A stretch of 64,000 nucleotides of DNA from Candidatus Gastranaerophilales bacterium (GCA_944325155.1 CALUYY010000006.1:62001-126000), one strand, 5' to 3'. Shown: positions 1 through 10,405, counted from the first letter of the stretch. Notes: generated by a model not told the origin, from the letters alone. Translations and numbers: made by a program.

Positions 1-1
1 T

Positions 2-1045
2 GTTCTTGAATTTCAAAAAAGAAAAGAGATTGAGCCTGTTGTTATAGTAACGGGGCAGCACAGGCAAATGCTTGATTCCGTTTTAAATTTGTTTGGCATT
101 AAGCCTGATTACGACCTTAATTTAATGAAAGAAAACCAGAATTTATGGAATTTAACATCGGACATTTTATTATCGACAAAAAAAGTCCTGGATGAAATAA
201 GCCCCGATGTTGTTTTGGTTCACGGAGATACAACAACGGCATTTTCCGCAAGTTTATCGGCGTTTTATTCCAAAATTAAAGTGGCGCATGTTGAAGCGGG
301 ACTGAGAACGTTTGATAAAAATTATCCTTTTCCCGAAGAAATAAACAGAGTTTTAGCGGACAGCGTCTCCGATTTTCATTTTGCACCGACAAAAGGAGCG
401 GTTGACAACCTCTTAAATTCGGGGATAAAAACAAAAGACACGATTTTTGAAACCGGAAACACGGTAATTGACGCTCTGTTTTATACACTTGAACATCATA
501 AAAACGTGCTTGATATCGATTTAAACCCGAATTTAAAAACGATACTTCTTACTTCCCACAGAAGGGAAAACTTTGGCGAGCCTTTAAAAAATATTTGCAG
601 AGCGGCAATTGAAATAAGTGAAAAAAATAAAGATATTGAAATTATATATCCCGTTCACCCGAACCCGAATGTAAGAACAACGGTTTATCAATATCTTCAA
701 AACAAAGAAAGAATTAAACTCGTTGAACCTTTGGATTATGCGCCTTTTTGCAATTTAATGAAAAAATCACATATAATTTTAACCGATTCGGGCGGAATAC
801 AGGAAGAAGCACCGTCTTTAGGGGTTCCAGTTCTTGTTTTAAGAGATGAAACCGAACGCCCCGAGGCTCTTATTTCCGGCGGAGTTAAGCTGACGGGAAC
901 TAATACAAAAAATATCGTTCAAAATGTTCAGGAATTATTGGAAAATAAAAGTTTATACAAAAAAGTTTCAAATGCAATAAACCCATACGGCGACGGACTT
1001 GCTTCAAAAAGAATAGCGGATATTTTAATTGAAAAATTATCCTAA
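2..1045 (+). CDS. wecB: UDP-N-acetylglucosamine 2-epimerase, 5' partial
   Basis: The reading frame is open from base 2, and residues upstream of the first ATG (base 68) already match the family ('VIVTGQHRQML'), so the true start lies outside the window. The enzyme interconverts UDP-GlcNAc and UDP-ManNAc in the cytoplasm, supplying ManNAc for surface glycans. Visible family motifs are 'HGDTTTAFSASL', 'HVEAGLRT', 'PFPEEINR', 'TSHRRENFG', 'HPNPNVR' and 'DSGGIQEEAPSLGVPVLVLR'. The C-terminus looks complete. It converges on the omp85 gene with about 20 bp between stops and no clear hairpin. The window holds other glycan genes, but no linked ManNAc pathway genes are visible. The family call is very secure. 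Confidence 0.95.
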   Translation, partial: VLEFQKRKEIEPVVIVTGQHRQMLDSVLNLFGIKPDYDLNLMKENQNLWNLTSDILLSTKKVLDEISPDVVLVHGDTTTAFSASLSAFYSKIKVAHVEAGLRTFDKNYPFPEEINRVLADSVSDFHFAPTKGAVDNLLNSGIKTKDTIFETGNTVIDALFYTLEHHKNVLDIDLNPNLKTILLTSHRRENFGEPLKNICRAAIEISEKNKDIEIIYPVHPNPNVRTTVYQYLQNKERIKLVEPLDYAPFCNLMKKSHIILTDSGGIQEEAPSLGVPVLVLRDETERPEALISGGVKLTGTNTKNIVQNVQELLENKSLYKKVSNAINPYGDGLASKRIADILIEKLS

Positions 1046-1064
1046 TCTTTTATTTTTATTATTT

Positions 1065-3083
1065 TTAGAGCATATCACCCATACCGAACGTGAAGAAGCC
1101 GTTCGATCTTGAACCGTGGGTATTTGTAAGCGGGAAGCCGTAGTCTAAGTTGACCGGACCTAGCCCGGGGATAAATATTCTAAGCCCGACACCTGCCGTT
1201 ATTGCATATCCGGGGCGGTCGTATAAATCATCCGTTAAAGATGAATTAAATACTTTACCTGCGTCAATAAATCCCGCAAGTCTTACGTTATTTATAAATG
1301 CGTTAGACGTCAATCTGTCTATGAAAGGAATAGGAGTTCTGTATTCCAAAGTTCCGAGCATATACCCGTCACCCATACCGACTTCCGATATGTTAAAGCC
1401 TCTGATTGTGTAAGGACCGCCGAGATTATACATTGCAAATTCCGGAACATCGCCATGAAGTGTGCCGCCCGCTCTTGCGGTTACGACAAACGAAGATTTT
1501 CTGCCCGCAGGGATATATTTTTTGACGACACCTTCCAGTTTACCGTATGAATCGGCGCCCGTTACGGCAAGCGCTTCTTCAAGGCTTATCCTTGCAACGA
1601 CACCGTGTCTCGGGTTTGTTGCGTTATCTCTTGTGTCATATACCAAAGCGGGGATTGCTCTTAAGTAAAATCCGCCTTCAAGCTGTTTGTTTCTCTGGCT
1701 CATTGAAAGCCCGTGCGCAGCAAACATATTTTTTATTCTTGTATAATCGCCTTCAGATAAGTCAACTTCTTCGGCACCCAAAGATATGCTTCCCGTTAAT
1801 CTCGGATATTTTTCAAATACCCTTGCCAAAGTTACATCGCCGCCGTAGCGTTTTTCAACCGCCAAAGGCACCTGATAGCTTCCGAAGCTTCTCATAAATG
1901 CTCTAAAGCCTAAAGATTGGTTTTCTTTCTTAAAGTGAGGCTCCAAAAATGACAATTCGGCCTGCCAGTTTGCACGGCGTACAACGCTGTTGTCATTCAT
2001 CAGGATACCGGTACCTGCCATAACGTTTAAATTAATTTTTTGCCCCAAGCCCCTAAAGTTGTTTTCGCCGAAACCGACGGAGCCAAAGAACCCTGAGGAT
2101 GAGTCAACACCGACCCCTAAAGAAATTTTACCCGTTCTTTGTTCGTCTAAATCAATCGTTATATCGTAAAGTCCGGTTTCTTCGTTCATAACGATATCTC
2201 TTTGAACATCTTTAAACGCCTGCGTTCCCATTAAACGCATAATATCGGAGCGCATGATATTTTCGTTATAAACTTCTCCCGGGGAAGATAAAATATTTCT
2301 TTTTACGATAAAATCTTTCGTTTTGTGGTTGCCCACAACATTTATGTTTCCTATAACACCTTCGGATATTTGAACGTTTATAATACCGTCGGGGTCATCC
2401 GAAACTTCAGATACCCTTGCCAGAATATATCCTCTTGAAGAATACAGTTCCTGAATGCGCTCAATTGCCGAATTTATCGTTACAACATTTTGCGGTTTTC
2501 CTTCAAGCTCGGATAAAATGTCGTAAATGTTTGATGAAGGAACGGAATTATTTCCCTGAACGGTAAAACCCGTTATCGGAATATTTTCTTCAACAACGAT
2601 TCTAAGCCTTATATTTCCGTCATCAAGCCTGATTGGAACCGCTCTTATATTTTGGGTAAAATATCCGGTTGCATAAAGGTTGTTTAAATCTTTTGTAATT
2701 GTGCCTCTGTCATAAATATGCCCTTCACGCGAAGATATAAGACTTTTTATATAATCGGTTTCAAGCATGTTATTGCCGAAAATTTCAAGCTGCTTAATAT
2801 ATACGATATTTTCTTCATCGGTATATTCTTCTTCATTAACCGCAGGAATCTCCGATGTATAGGAGGGAGCTTCGGATGAATCATCGAGAATGGGGGTTTC
2901 ATTTGTATCTGTCGGTTGAATCGGCGCAGGTTCAATGTTTTCCGGGACTTTAGTTTCCTGTTTTGCCTTATTTTTCTTAAAAAAAGGAAGCTTGAAATTA
3001 AATGCGTATGCAGGAGTATTACATGCCTGAATTACAAGCATTGCCAACAAAAGGGATATAAGACGATTTATTTTGTTATACAT
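1065..3083 (-). CDS. Omp85/BamA-family outer membrane assembly protein
   Basis: Predicted outer-membrane beta-barrel insertase of the BamA/Omp85 family. It has an N-terminal signal peptide ('LISLLLAMLVIQACNTPAYA'; the Cys at the end could also suggest a lipobox, but the context is weak). A Pro/Glu-rich linker follows, then about three POTRA-like repeats starting near 'IYIKQLEIFGNN', 'ITGFTVQGNNSVP' and 'IGNINVVGNHKTKDF'. The C-terminal surface-antigen barrel carries 'YNLGGPYTIRGF', the conserved (V/I)RG(F/Y) loop motif. The ATG at 3083 is preferred over the in-frame TTG at 3092, because the GGAG of the likely ribosome binding site overlaps that TTG. The length (about 672 aa) suits a three-POTRA, cyanobacterial-style Omp85 rather than five-POTRA E. 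coli BamA. It is direct evidence for an outer membrane. Confidence 0.92.
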   Translation of the reverse strand: MYNKINRLISLLLAMLVIQACNTPAYAFNFKLPFFKKNKAKQETKVPENIEPAPIQPTDTNETPILDDSSEAPSYTSEIPAVNEEEYTDEENIVYIKQLEIFGNNMLETDYIKSLISSREGHIYDRGTITKDLNNLYATGYFTQNIRAVPIRLDDGNIRLRIVVEENIPITGFTVQGNNSVPSSNIYDILSELEGKPQNVVTINSAIERIQELYSSRGYILARVSEVSDDPDGIINVQISEGVIGNINVVGNHKTKDFIVKRNILSSPGEVYNENIMRSDIMRLMGTQAFKDVQRDIVMNEETGLYDITIDLDEQRTGKISLGVGVDSSSGFFGSVGFGENNFRGLGQKINLNVMAGTGILMNDNSVVRRANWQAELSFLEPHFKKENQSLGFRAFMRSFGSYQVPLAVEKRYGGDVTLARVFEKYPRLTGSISLGAEEVDLSEGDYTRIKNMFAAHGLSMSQRNKQLEGGFYLRAIPALVYDTRDNATNPRHGVVARISLEEALAVTGADSYGKLEGVVKKYIPAGRKSSFVVTARAGGTLHGDVPEFAMYNLGGPYTIRGFNISEVGMGDGYMLGTLEYRTPIPFIDRLTSNAFINNVRLAGFIDAGKVFNSSLTDDLYDRPGYAITAGVGLRIFIPGLGPVNLDYGFPLTNTHGSRSNGFFTFGMGDML

Positions 3084-3185
3084 TATCTCCAACTAATACC
3101 GCATACTATTTCATATTAATAAGATTATACATTCAATAAAATGCTTATACAAATAATTTACAATAAATTTAGTTTAAGCATATTA

Positions 3186-5093
3186 TTAATAGAATTTAAG
3201 CTTGGATGTAATCGGCTGATTGTATTCGGCTTTGTTAATAGAACGCGCATCAACAATCGGCGAAGGCGGCATAATCGACCATTTAAACAATGCCGTCTGT
3301 ACACGTTTAAAGAATTTATCAATCCATTCGGATTTTTGCTGGTTTGTAACTTTGTGTTTTTGTTCATAGAGAAACCATTCTTTAAGCATGGCTTCTTTTG
3401 TCTGATGAAGATTTTCAATTCTCCAAATAATTTCATCAAGAAATTCATAAGGCATAAGTGCATCTTCCGCCAAGAGCGGTTTATTTGTTCTCGGGTCAAT
3501 AGCAAGCTCGGCGCCGGGGCGCTTATTAAGAATTGCTCTCGGGATAACGTCTTTTTTTATTCTGTTTGAATTAAGCCATCTTGCAAGCGCAAAAAGTTTT
3601 GTTTTCGTAACATCCGCAATCGGCGCAAACCCGCCCGACATATCGCCGTTTATCGTGGCATAACCCATATATAGTTCCGATTTGTCGCTTGTTGCAACGG
3701 GGATTGTTCCTTCAAATTCGTTTGAAATTCCCCATAAAATCATCGCCCTTGAGCGTGCCTGAATGTTATCCGATGTAAGAGGATTTTTATATCTTTTATC
3801 CCAGTTTTTTTCAATTGCCTCAAATGCGGAAGAAAAGGTTATTTTTGAAGTTTCAACCATATCTTTAATCGGAACTTCAAAATAATTAACACCTAAGTTA
3901 TCGCAGAGTTCTTTAGCGTCCGTTCTGCTTTCTTTGCTTGTTATTTTGGAGGGCATGGAAACGGCATAAACATTTTTGTTGCCGAGAGCGTCAGACAACA
4001 ATACCGCACAAACACTTGAATCAAGCCCGCCGGATACGCCGAGAACGGCACGGGAAAAACCGTTTTTATAAAAATAATCTTTTATTGAATTTATAATTGT
4101 TAAATATGTTCGCTCTAAATCAGGCTCATAATCAAGAGAAAAAGCCTTTTGTTCGTTCAGGCTCTGTTCCAGCCCGGATGGCAGGGAATATATCTGGTTT
4201 ACGAATTTTGAAGTTTTTGATTTTGTCTGGAATAAGAAAAATTGCTCTTCAAAAGATTTTGCCCTTGCGATTATCTGTCCTTTTTCATCGTAGCACCTTG
4301 AAGAACCGGAAAATGTTATATTATCTACCGCCCCTACCTGATTAACATATATTATCGGAGTTGAATGTTTTTTTGATACAAAAGAGAGCATGTTATTTAA
4401 CAGTTGTTCTTTTTTTGCTCTTGTGGGGGACGATGAGCAATTTATAATGTAGTCGGGTTTTTGGGTTGTTACGATTTCATCAATAGGGTCAAACCCGTAG
4501 ACGGGTGTATCAAAAAAGTCTTTATCGGCCCAGCTTTCTTCGCATATAACAACGGCGGCTCTGTTTGAACCGATTTCAATTATCCTGTCTTTCGGGTTAA
4601 ATTCGGCGGATTGAAAATATCTTGCGTCGTTAAATTCGCTGTAAACGGGCAAAAGAGTTTTTCTTATAATCCTTTCGATTTTTTTATTCTGCAAAATTGC
4701 AACCGAATTAAAATATCTTTTTCCTATGTAAAATCTGTTAAATTCGCAAAAACCGATTAAAACTTTTGTATTGGTCGTTAATTTTGCAAGCTTTTCAAGA
4801 TATTCAATGTTTTTCTCAACAATTGAAGGGAAGCGGTCTATTATATCAAAAACGGGATATCCCATTAAAAACAATTCGGGAAAAACAACGGCGCCCAATT
4901 TCAGCTCGTTTGCCCATTCTATATAAAGTTTTGCTTTATTATAATTATATTCAATATCGCCTACAATCGGGTCAACCTGTGCAAGCGCTATCGTATCTTT
5001 ATTTATAAGAGGTTTCAGACGGTTTATTGTTTCTTTTTTGTCAACAATGCCGCCTTTTAATTCCAAATTAATTAAACCGGTTATTTCCTGCAT
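3186..5093 (-). CDS. nadE: Glutamine-dependent NAD+ synthetase
   Basis: Two-domain NAD synthetase making NAD+ from deamido-NAD+, ATP and glutamine. The N-terminal nitrilase-type amidase supplies ammonia; its Glu-Lys-Cys triad is visible in 'FPELFLMGYP', 'RKTLLPVYSEF' and 'VVICEESWAD'. The C-terminal synthetase has the PP-loop 'GVSGGLDSSVCAVL' and 'SRAMILWGISNEF'. The ATG at 5093 (MQEITGL) is preferred. A TTG at 5144 would add 17 residues that do not resemble the family, and neither start has a good Shine-Dalgarno. Even from 5093 about 30 residues precede the conserved 'IALAQVDPIVGD'. It is transcribed alone, divergently from the small gene at 5214. Confidence 0.95.
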   Translation of the reverse strand: MQEITGLINLELKGGIVDKKETINRLKPLINKDTIALAQVDPIVGDIEYNYNKAKLYIEWANELKLGAVVFPELFLMGYPVFDIIDRFPSIVEKNIEYLEKLAKLTTNTKVLIGFCEFNRFYIGKRYFNSVAILQNKKIERIIRKTLLPVYSEFNDARYFQSAEFNPKDRIIEIGSNRAAVVICEESWADKDFFDTPVYGFDPIDEIVTTQKPDYIINCSSSPTRAKKEQLLNNMLSFVSKKHSTPIIYVNQVGAVDNITFSGSSRCYDEKGQIIARAKSFEEQFFLFQTKSKTSKFVNQIYSLPSGLEQSLNEQKAFSLDYEPDLERTYLTIINSIKDYFYKNGFSRAVLGVSGGLDSSVCAVLLSDALGNKNVYAVSMPSKITSKESRTDAKELCDNLGVNYFEVPIKDMVETSKITFSSAFEAIEKNWDKRYKNPLTSDNIQARSRAMILWGISNEFEGTIPVATSDKSELYMGYATINGDMSGGFAPIADVTKTKLFALARWLNSNRIKKDVIPRAILNKRPGAELAIDPRTNKPLLAEDALMPYEFLDEIIWRIENLHQTKEAMLKEWFLYEQKHKVTNQQKSEWIDKFFKRVQTALFKWSIMPPSPIVDARSINKAEYNQPITSKLKFY

Positions 5094-5213
5094 AGTAAAA
5101 TACAAATTAACACAAAAATAATTAATATAAAATAATTCGGGCAAAAAATATTGTTTTCATGTTTTACACAAATATTGTAGAATAAACTTATAAATTTATG
5201 GGAGAAAAGTTTT

Positions 5214-5627
5214 ATGCAAGTTAATGCAGTTTCAAACACCTTACCTTCAATTTCAAAACAATCATTCGGCGATTCGTATAAAGTTGCTCTGCCGAATAAA
5301 ATTGAAGAAAAAACCGACAAAGCCGAATTTTCGGCAAAAGAAGCCCCAAAAGAAGAAGTAAAAACATCGGATAAAATTTTAAAAGGTGTTTCTTCGTTTT
5401 TGGTTCCCGGGTTTGGACAATTAACAAATGAAGAAAATTCAAAAGCCGCAAGACATTTTGTAGCTTCGGCAGCTCTTGCCGTTGCACCGATTGTTGCATA
5501 CACACAAGGCGCATTAAGAGGTTCAAGAGCACTTCTCGGAATTTCCGGATTAATAAGCGCCGCAGGCTTGGCACAAAGAATTATTTCGGGTGTTGATGCC
5601 GCAAAAAATGCAAAAGCGGATAATTAA
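5214..5627 (+). CDS. Small lineage-specific membrane protein with N-terminal S-F-G leader
   Basis: A 137-aa protein without a recognisable enzyme domain. It begins MQVNAVSNTL and carries 'KQSFGDS' near residue 16, then a charged Lys/Glu-rich linker. The second half is hydrophobic: 'SSFLVPGFGQLTNEENSKA' recalls the P-G-x-G-Q turn of small TM2-like proteins and is followed by two probable membrane helices. The leader resembles those at 30656, 45190, 52070, 52228 and 56856. A TTTATGGGAGAAAAG-type Shine-Dalgarno precedes the ATG. It ends just before a strong intrinsic terminator. Function unknown; that it is a real gene is well supported by the RBS, terminator and shared leader. Confidence 0.75.
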   Translation: MQVNAVSNTLPSISKQSFGDSYKVALPNKIEEKTDKAEFSAKEAPKEEVKTSDKILKGVSSFLVPGFGQLTNEENSKAARHFVASAALAVAPIVAYTQGALRGSRALLGISGLISAAGLAQRIISGVDAAKNAKADN

Positions 5628-5647
5628 GAATTAAAATAATATTTTTT

Positions 5648-5679
5648 AAAAGAGCGGCTGATTTATCCGCTCTTTTTTT
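5648..5679 (+). terminator. Intrinsic terminator after the small F-x-G gene
   Basis: AAAAGAGCGG pairs perfectly with CCGCTCTTTT around a 9-nt loop, followed by a run of seven T. It separates the gene ending at 5627 from gyrA. Confidence 0.9.
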
Positions 5680-5718
5680 ATAAACTTAATGTAAAATTTG
5701 CTTCATGGCTTTTGTCTG

Positions 5719-5746
5719 TTGTAAAATGGTACTAATAATATATAAG
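5719..5746 (+). promoter_or_regulatory. Candidate gyrA promoter
   Basis: TTGTAA and TATAAG are separated by 16 bp, about 25 bp upstream of the gyrA TTG start and downstream of the preceding terminator. The match is reasonable but unproven; an overlapping TTGTCT/ATAATA pairing is also possible. Confidence 0.35.
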
Positions 5747-5770
5747 ACACTATTTTTGAGGAGTTAAATT

Positions 5771-8299
5771 TTGAGCCAGACTAATTTATTTGACCATGGA
5801 AAAATATTACCCGTAAACATAAGAGATGAAATGAAACGCTCTTATATCGATTATGCAATGAGTGTTATCGTTGGGCGTGCGCTTCCCGATGTAAGGGACG
5901 GCTTAAAACCCGTTCACAGAAGAATACTTTTTGCAATGAACGAGCTCGGGATGACGCCCGATAAACCGTTTAAAAAATGCGCAAGAATCGTCGGTGAAGT
6001 TTTAGGTAAATATCACCCCCACGGCGATACAGCGGTTTATGAATCATTGGTCAGAATGGCTCAGGATTTTGCAACAAGATATTTAACAATAGACGGGCAT
6101 GGAAACTTCGGCTCGATTGACGGCGATTCTGCGGCGGCTATGAGGTATACGGAAGCAAGAATGCACAAAATTACCACCTCCATGCTTGCGGACATCGACT
6201 GCGAAACGGTTGAATTTGTACCGAATTTTGACGGTTCGCTTCAAGAACCTGCTGTTTTACCCGTAAGGCTGCCCATGCTTTTATTAAACGGAGTATCGGG
6301 GATTGCGGTCGGCATGGCAACAAATATTCCGCCCCACAACCTTTGTGAAATCGTTGAAGGAACAAAAGCACTGATTGATAACCCGGAAATTACAACCGAA
6401 GGACTGATGGAATACATTAAAGGTCCTGATTTTCCGACTGCGGCAACCATTATAGGAACTTCAGAAATTAAAAAAGCTTACGAAACCGGAAGAGGCTCAA
6501 TTAAAATGTCGGCGGTTTCTACAATTGAAGAAATTCAGGGCGGTGCGGGCAGACAGTCAAAAACGGCAATCGTTATAACCGAACTTCCTTATCAGGTAAA
6601 TAAAGCCCAATTGATTATGAAAATTGCAGAGCTTGTAAAAGATGAAAAAATTAAAGGAATTTCAGATATAAGAGATGAATCGGACAGAGACGGCATCAGA
6701 GTTGTTATAGAATTAAAGCGTGATGCAAAACCCGATGTTGTAAGAAACAATTTATACAAACAAACACCCCTTTTAACTACGTTCGGCGTTAATATGGTAG
6801 CTTTGGTAGGGCAGCAGCCGAGATTGTTAAACCTTTATGAAGTTTTGAACGAATTTGTGGAACACAGGGTCGAAGTTATTACAAGAAGAACGATTTTCTT
6901 CTTAAAGAAAGCAAAGGCAAGGGCGCATATATTGGAAGGGTTAATGATTGCCTTAAATGCGCTTGATGAAGTAATCGAACTTATTAAAAAATCAAAAACG
7001 ACGGAAATTGCAAGAGAAGGGTTAATGAGCAAGTTCGGGCTTGATATCGATCAGGCAAATGCCATCCTGGAAATGCAATTAAGGCGTTTGACCGGTCTGG
7101 AGCAGGATAAAATCAGAGCCGAATATAATGATTTACTGGAAAAAATCAAAGAATATGAAGCAATATTGGCAGACAAACATAAAATATTGAACATCATTAA
7201 ACAAGAACTTGATGAAGATAAAGAAAAATACGGCGATGAAAGAAAAACCCAAATACTGCCCGAACAAGGGGAATTAAACATTGAAGATTTAACCCCCAAC
7301 ACGACAATGGCGGTATTTATCACAAGACAAGGGTATATTAAAAGAATTTCGCTTGATACTTTTGAAAGACAAAACCGTGCCACAAGAGGAAAAGGCGGCA
7401 TGAAAACAAAAGAGGACGACGATGTTGAACATTTCTTTACCGCAATGATGCATGATAAAGTTTTATTCTTCTCCTCTAAAGGCGTTGTATACAGCTTAAA
7501 CGTATATGATTTTCCCGAAGGTTCAAGACAATCCAAAGGGCTTCCGATTATAAACGTTCTTCCGATTGAACAAAACGAACAGATAACGGCGGTTGTTCCC
7601 GTCAGCAAGTTTGATTCAAGCACAAACTTAATTATGCTTACAAAAGAAGGATATATTAAACGCATAAGCCTTGATAATTTCTCAAACATAAGAAAATCGG
7701 GAATTATTGCGATTACGTTAGAAGAAAACGATACATTAAACTGGGTTAAACTCGCAAAAGACGATGACGAAGTTATTATAGGCACCGCATGCGGCATGGC
7801 AATAAGGTTTGCAATATCGGATTTAAGACCTTTGGGCAGATCCGCAAGAGGTGTTAATTCAATGAAATTAAGAACCGGAGATACAATAATAGGCTGTGAT
7901 GTCGTTCCCAAAAATTACGATGCGGATCTTCTCGTTTTAACATCGGACGGTTTCGGCAAACGCTCCAAATTATCCGAATTCAGACCGCAAAACAGAGGGG
8001 GTCTGGGGTTGATTGCAACGAAGTTTAAAACTTCGACCTCAAGACTTGTAGCTCTTACAATTGTTGAAGAAAATGATGAAATTATGGTGGTTTCGGCTAA
8101 CGGCGTCGTAACAAGAGTTTCCGCTTCCGATATTTCAAGACAGGGACGCCCCGCAACGGGTGTTAAAGTTCAAAATCTGTCGGAAGGAGACAGTGTTGTT
8201 TCGGTTAATAAAATCGTTGACCCCGATGAGAACACAAAAGAAAACGAAGAAACAAAAGACAATATTGATTCAACTCAAACAAACCTTGAACTTGAATAG
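5771..8299 (+). CDS. gyrA: DNA gyrase subunit A
   Basis: Catalytic subunit of DNA gyrase (842 aa), which introduces negative supercoils with GyrB. The start is TTG (SQTNLF) with GAGGAG 6-7 nt upstream; there is no ATG near the conserved N-terminus. The winged-helix domain holds the active-site tyrosine, about Tyr126 in '[10 protein letters not shown]'. The quinolone-determining stretch reads '[14 protein letters not shown]', so the positions equivalent to E. coli Ser83 and Asp87 are Thr and Glu. The C-terminal beta-pinwheel starts with a GyrA-box-like 'RATRGKGGM', which favours gyrase over ParC although the box is not canonical. The C-terminus ends in an acidic tail. Monocistronic, between two intrinsic terminators; gyrB is not in the window. 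Confidence 0.96.
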   Translation: MSQTNLFDHGKILPVNIRDEMKRSYIDYAMSVIVGRALPDVRDGLKPVHRRILFAMNELGMTPDKPFKKCARIVGEVLGKYHPHGDTAVYESLVRMAQDFATRYLTIDGHGNFGSIDGDSAAAMRYTEARMHKITTSMLADIDCETVEFVPNFDGSLQEPAVLPVRLPMLLLNGVSGIAVGMATNIPPHNLCEIVEGTKALIDNPEITTEGLMEYIKGPDFPTAATIIGTSEIKKAYETGRGSIKMSAVSTIEEIQGGAGRQSKTAIVITELPYQVNKAQLIMKIAELVKDEKIKGISDIRDESDRDGIRVVIELKRDAKPDVVRNNLYKQTPLLTTFGVNMVALVGQQPRLLNLYEVLNEFVEHRVEVITRRTIFFLKKAKARAHILEGLMIALNALDEVIELIKKSKTTEIAREGLMSKFGLDIDQANAILEMQLRRLTGLEQDKIRAEYNDLLEKIKEYEAILADKHKILNIIKQELDEDKEKYGDERKTQILPEQGELNIEDLTPNTTMAVFITRQGYIKRISLDTFERQNRATRGKGGMKTKEDDDVEHFFTAMMHDKVLFFSSKGVVYSLNVYDFPEGSRQSKGLPIINVLPIEQNEQITAVVPVSKFDSSTNLIMLTKEGYIKRISLDNFSNIRKSGIIAITLEENDTLNWVKLAKDDDEVIIGTACGMAIRFAISDLRPLGRSARGVNSMKLRTGDTIIGCDVVPKNYDADLLVLTSDGFGKRSKLSEFRPQNRGGLGLIATKFKTSTSRLVALTIVEENDEIMVVSANGVVTRVSASDISRQGRPATGVKVQNLSEGDSVVSVNKIVDPDENTKENEETKDNIDSTQTNLELE

Positions 8300-8313
8300 A
8301 AGTAAAATAAAAT

Positions 8314-8346
8314 AAAAAAAGGGCTTAAATTGTAAGCCCTTTTTTT
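8314..8346. terminator. Bidirectional intrinsic terminator
   Basis: GGGCTTA and TAAGCCC arms are flanked by A7 on the left and T7 on the right, so the hairpin can end both gyrA (+) and the convergent small membrane gene (-). Confidence 0.9.
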
Positions 8347-8620
8347 ATGCAAAATGTAAAAATATTTGAAATAATATATAGAATACAAAAAGCGTTGCGA
8401 TTGATATCATCTGCTTTTTATAATATCCCGAACAAAACATATAGCAAACACAGGCTGCTATATATAAGCTTGTAACAATTGTTCTGAAAGGCTCAAGCGG
8501 AATATAAAGAACAGGGAAAAATGTATTTATGATATACGGAACAACGGTCAACTCAAACACTGCAACCGCCAGAAGCATTGTTCCCGTATAAAATAAAACT
8601 TGATTTTTGTTAGTACCCAT
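8345..8620 (-). CDS. Small three-helix membrane protein
   Basis: A 91-aa hydrophobic protein with three predicted membrane segments: 'FYTGTMLLAVAVFELTVVPY', a middle segment around 'TIVTSLYIAACVCYMFCSG', and a C-terminal 'SIATLFVFYILFQIFLHF'. No known family is recognised. It has its own terminator shared with gyrA, and an AT-rich gap separates it from the ABC exporter downstream on the same strand. Length and composition fit a genuine small inner-membrane protein, but there is no functional clue. Confidence 0.6.
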   Translation of the reverse strand: MGTNKNQVLFYTGTMLLAVAVFELTVVPYIINTFFPVLYIPLEPFRTIVTSLYIAACVCYMFCSGYYKKQMISIATLFVFYILFQIFLHFA

Positions 8621-8671
8621 AAAAGCTATTCTAGCATAATTTAATTAAAAGAAGATACATTAAGGATACTA

Positions 8672-10405
8672 TCAATTAAAATATTTATTCAGCATATATG
8701 ACAAATCGCCGGTATCGGATATTTTTCCGTCTTTTATATATATAATTCTGTCGCAATTATTCAGAGTTTGAATTCTGTGGGCGATTGCAATTATTGTTTT
8801 TTTGCCTTTCATGGACGAAATATTTTCGCTTACTATTTTTTCCGATTCACTGTCAAGAGATGATGTTGCTTCATCTAAAATTAAGACTTCAAAATCTCTG
8901 TAATAAACCCTTGCAAGAGCAACTCTTTGTTTCTGCCCCGTTGATAATTCAAGTTTGGCGTTTATGTCAATATCACAAAGCCCCGCCATTTTAAGCGCCC
9001 GCTTTGCTTTTTCAACATCAATTTCATCATCATTAAGCCCGAATGCAACATTTTTTAAAACCGTGTCATTTAAAAAGACTGCTTCCTGCGGTAAAAATGA
9101 AATATTTTTTTGCCAGGAAGATAAATTCTCTCTTGTAATTTCAACATCATCTACCGATAATTTACCGGTTTTAAGAGGATAAATCCCTGATAAAATATTT
9201 ATAAGGGTTGTTTTGCCGGCTCCGGAAAAACCTATTATTCCGATAAACTCGCCTTTTTTGATTTCAAGATTAATATCAAAAATTCCTTTATTTTCTTCAT
9301 ATTCAAAAGAAGCGTCTTGAAGAATGATTTTATCTTTAAAATCAATTTTAGGGAGATTTTTAAATTCTTCATATCCGAATTTTGAAATTTTATCGTAAAT
9401 ATCCAAAAACCAGATAACTTTAGGCTTTGATATATTAATTTCATACATTGAAATCAAAACTTTATTCAGCTGGGGAACAAGCCTCAAAACAATAAGGGCA
9501 ATTGCGGCAAGAGAAGATATGATTGAAGCTTTTGAAACGTCATCACAAAGAAGAATTGACAATATCATAATCAAAAATGCAAAAATTACCCCGATTTCAG
9601 TTACATAAAGAGGCCAGTTTCCGTATGTTATTCTTTTTGAGAAGTTTTTTGAAATTTCTTTTGAATTTTTTAATAAATAATTTGAAAAATATTCCTGTTT
9701 ATTTGAAATCAAAATTTCTTTTTGGGATTTAATCACAAAATTTACGTCTTTTGAATAATCTTTAATAAGCTCAACCCCTTCATGCCCCAGAATTTTAGCT
9801 TTAAATTTAAAATATTTGTTTTCTAAATATGCATATAAAATAATAAAAGCTAAAGATAAAATTGAAGGAACGGTAAACTTATAAAAAAGAAGTAAAATTA
9901 TAAAAAGCGCAACAAGGGCATTGGCAAAAAGTATAACGGAGCGCAAAATAAAATTCAGGCAAATGTCTGATATTGTTGAAGTCAGAAGTGTTTCTTTGTC
10001 GCCGTAATTTATTGTTTCATATTGTCTGTACGGCGCAAAAAGAAGTTTATTTATAACGTTTTTGTTTATCATATCCGTTATTTTTCTTGCAAAATCATTT
10101 TGCTTATCAATTAAAATCATCATAAAAATATTTTTAAAAAGAAAAACAAAAATCATAATTAACGCAAGCAAAAGCGCAATTAAAGAATCCGAAAGAGAGG
10201 GAAAAATTAAAGACATAAATTCAATAATTTTTTTTCCGCCCAAATTATCCGATGAAGTTAAAACAATCATAACGGGAAAAATTAAAGCAATACCGATTAA
10301 TTCAAGCATGCCGCCGATTGCGGACATTATAAAAAGAATAAACATTTCTTTTTTAAAACCGAGTGCAAATTTATTCAGTAATATAAAAAAATATTTAATA
10401 AACAA
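8672..10405 (-). CDS. ABC exporter, fused membrane and ATPase domains (MsbA-like)
   Basis: Half-transporter with an N-terminal six-helix membrane domain and a C-terminal ATPase, expected to act as a homodimer in the inner membrane. ATPase motifs are intact: Walker A 'GFSGAGKTTL', Q-loop 'SFLPQEA', signature 'LSTGQKQR' (Thr for the second position of LSGGQ), Walker B 'VLILDEATSSLD' and switch 'IAIAHRI'. The family exports lipids, lipid-linked glycans or peptides; the substrate cannot be told here. The TTG at 10405 is chosen because GGGGGAT lies just upstream and it matches the usual family N-terminus; another in-frame TTG at 10444 adds 13 residues. It is divergent from the gene at 10459. Confidence 0.9.
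   Translation of the reverse strand: MFIKYFFILLNKFALGFKKEMFILFIMSAIGGMLELIGIALIFPVMIVLTSSDNLGGKKIIEFMSLIFPSLSDSLIALLLALIMIFVFLFKNIFMMILIDKQNDFARKITDMINKNVINKLLFAPYRQYETINYGDKETLLTSTISDICLNFILRSVILFANALVALFIILLLFYKFTVPSILSLAFIILYAYLENKYFKFKAKILGHEGVELIKDYSKDVNFVIKSQKEILISNKQEYFSNYLLKNSKEISKNFSKRITYGNWPLYVTEIGVIFAFLIMILSILLCDDVSKASIISSLAAIALIVLRLVPQLNKVLISMYEINISKPKVIWFLDIYDKISKFGYEEFKNLPKIDFKDKIILQDASFEYEENKGIFDINLEIKKGEFIGIIGFSGAGKTTLINILSGIYPLKTGKLSVDDVEITRENLSSWQKNISFLPQEAVFLNDTVLKNVAFGLNDDEIDVEKAKRALKMAGLCDIDINAKLELSTGQKQRVALARVYYRDFEVLILDEATSSLDSESEKIVSENISSMKGKKTIIAIAHRIQTLNNCDRIIYIKDGKISDTGDLSYMLNKYFN

Noticed and set aside
3141-3569. Plus-strand open frame opposite the end of nadE
   Set aside because: It is a shadow of the conserved nadE C-terminus.
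7051-7911. Long 286-codon minus-strand open frame inside gyrA
   Set aside because: It lies entirely within the well-supported gyrA frame, with composition typical of an antisense shadow.
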